A stretch of DNA of 36,576 nucleotides from Chitinophaga pinensis (lineage in GTDB: Bacteria > Bacteroidota > Bacteroidia > M30B66), in NCBI GenBank assembly GCA_945883545.1, contig CAMCXT010000028.1:1-36576 (forward strand). Direction: 5' to 3'. Within the stretch, counting starts at the first letter, position 1. Each line of letters begins with the position of its first letter. Below the pieces are notes generated by a model. It was not told the origin of the DNA and did not search any database. It saw nothing but the letters and a program-made list of their open reading frames with translations. The position numbers and the translations under genes are program-made. This document shows positions 33,692 to 36,576 of this stretch, in pieces.

Positions 33692-36576
33692 GTGAAAACA
33701 CTTAAAACACTTTTGAATGGATTTCGCAAAGCCCTGCCGGCAGCCTTATTGCTGTGCGCAGGAATTGCCGCGAATGCCCAGGTGCTAATTCCATTTACGC
33801 AGCGTACCTCGGCGTTCTCTCCAACACAAACCATCTATAGCATCAACGGCGACTTTACCATGATTGGTAATACCAATCTAACGCTGCAGAATTATTCTAC
33901 AACGGATGTTAATAGCAACAATACAATGATCAAGGTAGATGCTGATGGTATTGCGTCTACCAACAATTCATCCGCCTCTACTCTAACGTTTTCGACCGAA
34001 AACGGAGCTAATCCCAATTGCAGCCGTGTGTTGTTTGCAGGACTTTATTGGACCGGACGTACCGATGCAACTCCAACCGAATTGCAAAAGCGTACAATTA
34101 AGTTCCGTGGTCCGGGTCAGGCCGATTACACCTCGTACACAGCAACTTCGAGCAACATTCGCTATCCCGGTAGCGATAACATGTATGCAGCATTTGTTGA
34201 GGTTACCTCTCAAGTACAGCAGTTAGGTTCAGGTGAATATTGGGCTGCCGACATGGCACTTACAACTGGAAACGGTGGAAGCACTGGCTACTACGGTGGC
34301 TGGGGACTTGTAGTGGTTTACGAAAACTCCAAGATGCAAAAGCGCGATGTTACGCTTTTTGATGGATATGCTTATGTAGTTGGCGGAACCGCACAGTGGG
34401 AACTTCCTGTTTCAGGATTTACCTCGGCACTTAACGGTGCTGTAAATACCAAGCTGGGTATGATGGCCGGCGAAGGTGATGTAACCATTACCGGCGATAA
34501 ATTCGAAATTCAGAAGTTGAACTCATCTAACTGGGAGCTTCTTTCACACGGCGGAAATTCCGCTACCAACTTCTTTAACAGTTCTATCTTTACTGGAGGT
34601 AATTCGCGTAATCCAAACTTGGTGAACAATACCGGTATGGATATCAGCATGTTCAATATTCCAAATGCATCTAACAGTGTTATTGGAAATGGACAAACAT
34701 CTACCAAATTTAGATACAGCTCAACGCAAGACACATATATTATCTACTCAATTTGTATGGCAGTTGATGCTTACGAACCGGTAGTGGAAGGTTTCCTTTC
34801 GACCTTGAGCGTAAACAACATACCAACTAATTCTGAGGATATTACCGTACTTCCGGGCGATGAGATCAAATACAAAGTACAGATTCGCAACAAAGGAAAT
34901 GAGGCGGTAAACAATGCACGCATCGAAATTCCACTTCCTTATGCGGCAATCACTTATCAGGGAAGCACTGTAAACGTTTTTGCTCCAGCTTCATCTTCTG
35001 CGCTTCCGTATGTAGATGCTTCTTTAGGTGCAAATGGAACCTTGGTTTGGGACTTCGGTACACTTCCATTGCCTTCAGATCCAAACACCGTTTTGGGAGA
35101 AATTATCTTCACTCTGAAAGCCAGCGAAGACTGTGAACTATACCGCAACTTTAATTGCGCAGCACCAAGTGTACAAATCGACGGAAACATTTCAGGTGTT
35201 GGAGCCAACACACAAATTTCAGTTGATGATCAGCCTTTCTACGTTGGTTTTTCGAATGTCAATGGCTGCAGCACCGAGCCGCTTTTAGGTCCTTTCAATA
35301 TCGATATCAACTCTGCAAACTGGGTTACGGCAAATTGTCCGGTTAGCGATGGCGTGCGCGATTTTACATATTGCAATAGAACTGTAGCAATACCGGTTAC
35401 CGATGTATTGGGCTTCTATCCGGCTGGAACGCGTTTCTTCAATGCAAACCAAACCGTCGAATACACCGTAGCCAATCCATTCCCGAATCAAGCCGGTCCG
35501 ATTACTTACCGTGCTTTGTTGCCAGGTACAAGCTGTGTTTTGTCCTTTACAATAAGCATTACGAACATCAGCTCAGTGCCTACAGTAACTGCTGGAACAA
35601 CTGAATATTGTCAGAATGACGGTGCTTCAGCATTAATTGCAACACCAAGTAATTCTTCATATCAATTGTTTTATTATGCACCATCAAGCACAATTGCCCA
35701 GCCTTTGTTGATTCCTTCAACTGCAGCTGCAGGTAATTTTGTGTATCAGGTTGCCGAAGGTCCTTCATCGACCTGCATCAGCACTGCACGTGCAAACATT
35801 CCAGTTCAAGTAAATGCTTTGCCAACGATTACTGCTACTCCAACACAGATTGTATGTTTTGGTGGAACAGGAAGTGTTGAGCTTGCTGCAAACGGTGGAA
35901 CTGGAGCTTTGACATTCAACGCTTCGAACCCATCCACTTCAAACCTTACTGCAGGTTCATACACCTACGAAGTAAGCGACAGCAAAGGATGTGATGCTTC
36001 TGCAACAGGAGTAATCAATGCTGCACCAGCTCAACCGGCACAACCATCATTGGCGTGTTACCAAACTGCAAACTGGGATGTTGCTTCTTGCTCATGGATC
36101 GTTAACGGAACAATGCCGGCTCAGCCAGCAATTGCTTGCTACGAAACTGCAACATTCAACACTTCAACGTGCGGATGGGATGTAACAGGTACACAAGCTC
36201 CAGCTCCAACTACAGCTTGCTACGAAACCGCAACGTTCAATACCTTGACTTGTGGATGGGATGTAACAGGAACACAAGCTCCAGCTCCAACTACAGCTTG
36301 CTACGAAACTGCAACATTCAATACCTTGACTTGCGGATGGGATGTAACAGGAACACAAGCTCCAGCTCCAACTACAGCTTGCTACGAAATAGCTACATTC
36401 AACACTTCAACGTGTGGATGGGATGTTACAGGAACACAGCCTCCAGCTCCAACTACAGCGTGTTACGAAACTGCAACATTCAACACTTCAACGTGTGGAT
36501 GGGATGTAACGGGTACACAACCTTCAGCTCCAACTACAGCATGCTACGAAACTGCAACATTTAATACGTTGACTTG
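33692..36576 (+). CDS. giant SprB-like surface adhesin, GTG start, truncated by window end
   Basis: At least 961 codons, open at the right end. The start is GTG at 33692: an in-frame TAA lies 7 bases before it, and it gives the signal peptide KTLKTLLNGFRKALPAALLL to ANAQ. Residues about 35-370 are a large beta domain found in Bacteroidota adhesins (RVLFAGLYWTGRTD, YGGWGLVVVYEN, VTLFDGYAYV). A DUF11-type domain follows (about 375-480, VLPGDEIKYKVQIRNKGNEA). Then come Cys-containing beta modules, an SprB-like repeat (about 725-785, GGTGALTFNAS, GSYTYEVSDSKGCDA) and an array of 27-residue repeats. Probably exported by T9SS and used in adhesion or gliding; the C-terminal signal lies outside the window. 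Confidence 0.85.
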   Translation, partial: MKTLKTLLNGFRKALPAALLLCAGIAANAQVLIPFTQRTSAFSPTQTIYSINGDFTMIGNTNLTLQNYSTTDVNSNNTMIKVDADGIASTNNSSASTLTFSTENGANPNCSRVLFAGLYWTGRTDATPTELQKRTIKFRGPGQADYTSYTATSSNIRYPGSDNMYAAFVEVTSQVQQLGSGEYWAADMALTTGNGGSTGYYGGWGLVVVYENSKMQKRDVTLFDGYAYVVGGTAQWELPVSGFTSALNGAVNTKLGMMAGEGDVTITGDKFEIQKLNSSNWELLSHGGNSATNFFNSSIFTGGNSRNPNLVNNTGMDISMFNIPNASNSVIGNGQTSTKFRYSSTQDTYIIYSICMAVDAYEPVVEGFLSTLSVNNIPTNSEDITVLPGDEIKYKVQIRNKGNEAVNNARIEIPLPYAAITYQGSTVNVFAPASSSALPYVDASLGANGTLVWDFGTLPLPSDPNTVLGEIIFTLKASEDCELYRNFNCAAPSVQIDGNISGVGANTQISVDDQPFYVGFSNVNGCSTEPLLGPFNIDINSANWVTANCPVSDGVRDFTYCNRTVAIPVTDVLGFYPAGTRFFNANQTVEYTVANPFPNQAGPITYRALLPGTSCVLSFTISITNISSVPTVTAGTTEYCQNDGASALIATPSNSSYQLFYYAPSSTIAQPLLIPSTAAAGNFVYQVAEGPSSTCISTARANIPVQVNALPTITATPTQIVCFGGTGSVELAANGGTGALTFNASNPSTSNLTAGSYTYEVSDSKGCDASATGVINAAPAQPAQPSLACYQTANWDVASCSWIVNGTMPAQPAIACYETATFNTSTCGWDVTGTQAPAPTTACYETATFNTLTCGWDVTGTQAPAPTTACYETATFNTLTCGWDVTGTQAPAPTTACYEIATFNTSTCGWDVTGTQPPAPTTACYETATFNTSTCGWDVTGTQPSAPTTACYETATFNTLT
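36056..36576 (+). repeat. 81-bp (27-aa) tandem coding repeats in the adhesin
   Basis: Units start at 36056 (diverged), 36137, 36218, 36299, 36380, 36461 and 36542, every 81 bases and always in frame. The protein unit is CYETATFNT-x-TCGWDVTGTQ plus a PAPTTA linker, with two conserved Cys per unit. Units from 36137 on are nearly identical at the DNA level, so recent expansion and copy-number change by recombination are likely. The array continues beyond the window. Confidence 0.95.

Noticed and set aside
36136..36564. Plus-strand frame of 142 codons with regular repeats
   Set aside because: Alternative frame of the 81-bp adhesin repeats; the frame from GTG 33692 carries the signal peptide and known domains.
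1..36576. tRNA, rRNA, transposase or phage genes
   Set aside because: Looked for in all intergenic regions on both strands; no cloverleaf, rRNA segment or integrase/transposase motif was seen.

Overview
The window reads as chromosomal DNA of a member of the Bacteroidota, most likely a gliding or marine Flavobacteriales-type bacterium. Reasons: several very large secreted proteins end in type IX secretion system (T9SS) C-terminal domains, both type A and the gliding-associated type B (CHU_C). There are many PKD, choice-of-anchor and SprB-like modules and many lipoproteins with short lipoboxes. Several genes have the Bacteroidota -7 promoter motif TAnnTTTG, and starts lie in A-rich leaders without a Shine-Dalgarno sequence. 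I cannot name the genus. No rRNA, tRNA, transposase, phage gene or CRISPR array was found.

Layout. 1-998 is gene-poor AT-rich DNA with a perfect 38-bp palindrome. 999-6660 holds a T9SS type A secreted protein, a DUF4468 protein, a DinB-like protein, a small PKD protein and an M42-type aminopeptidase, with strong intrinsic terminators between several of them. 6736-16117 is a minus-strand block of three giant T9SS type B surface proteins (1631, 730 and 705 aa). An M20 dipeptidase (16265-17638) is read divergently. 17697-22245 is a tightly packed, probably single operon: two lipoproteins with a Y..L.RxP motif, a Tat-exported DUF1501 protein, a lipoprotein with a CX4CH haem-type motif, a small Ig-like lipoprotein and a LEA14-like lipoprotein. 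It is followed by a tandem array of exact 100-bp units, each carrying a hairpin. 23000-26885 encodes a YyaL/DUF255 thioredoxin-fold protein, a dihaem peroxidase (CCP/MauG family) and an outer-membrane barrel protein.

The most intriguing segment is 27167-31512: a small HTH protein divergent from an ECF-like sigma factor with a perfect inverted repeat between them, then a one-TM putative anti-sigma protein, and convergent with it a 900-aa helical-repeat/CHAT protein. This last protein is caspase-like, retains its His and Cys, and appears membrane-anchored on the periplasmic side. The parts suggest a protease-controlled sigma-factor switch, comparable in logic to the TPR-CHAT/sigma part of type III-E CRISPR systems but without any CRISPR. 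This is inference.

The right end holds a small secreted protein made of repeated KxELR modules (31958-32335), an orphan terminator with upstream hairpins that may be a small RNA (about 32500-32600), and a perfect TATATTTG promoter element. That element precedes an unusually long structured leader (about 32840-33154), a 169-aa secreted protein, and a giant adhesin that starts with GTG at 33692 and runs off the window inside an array of 27-residue repeats.
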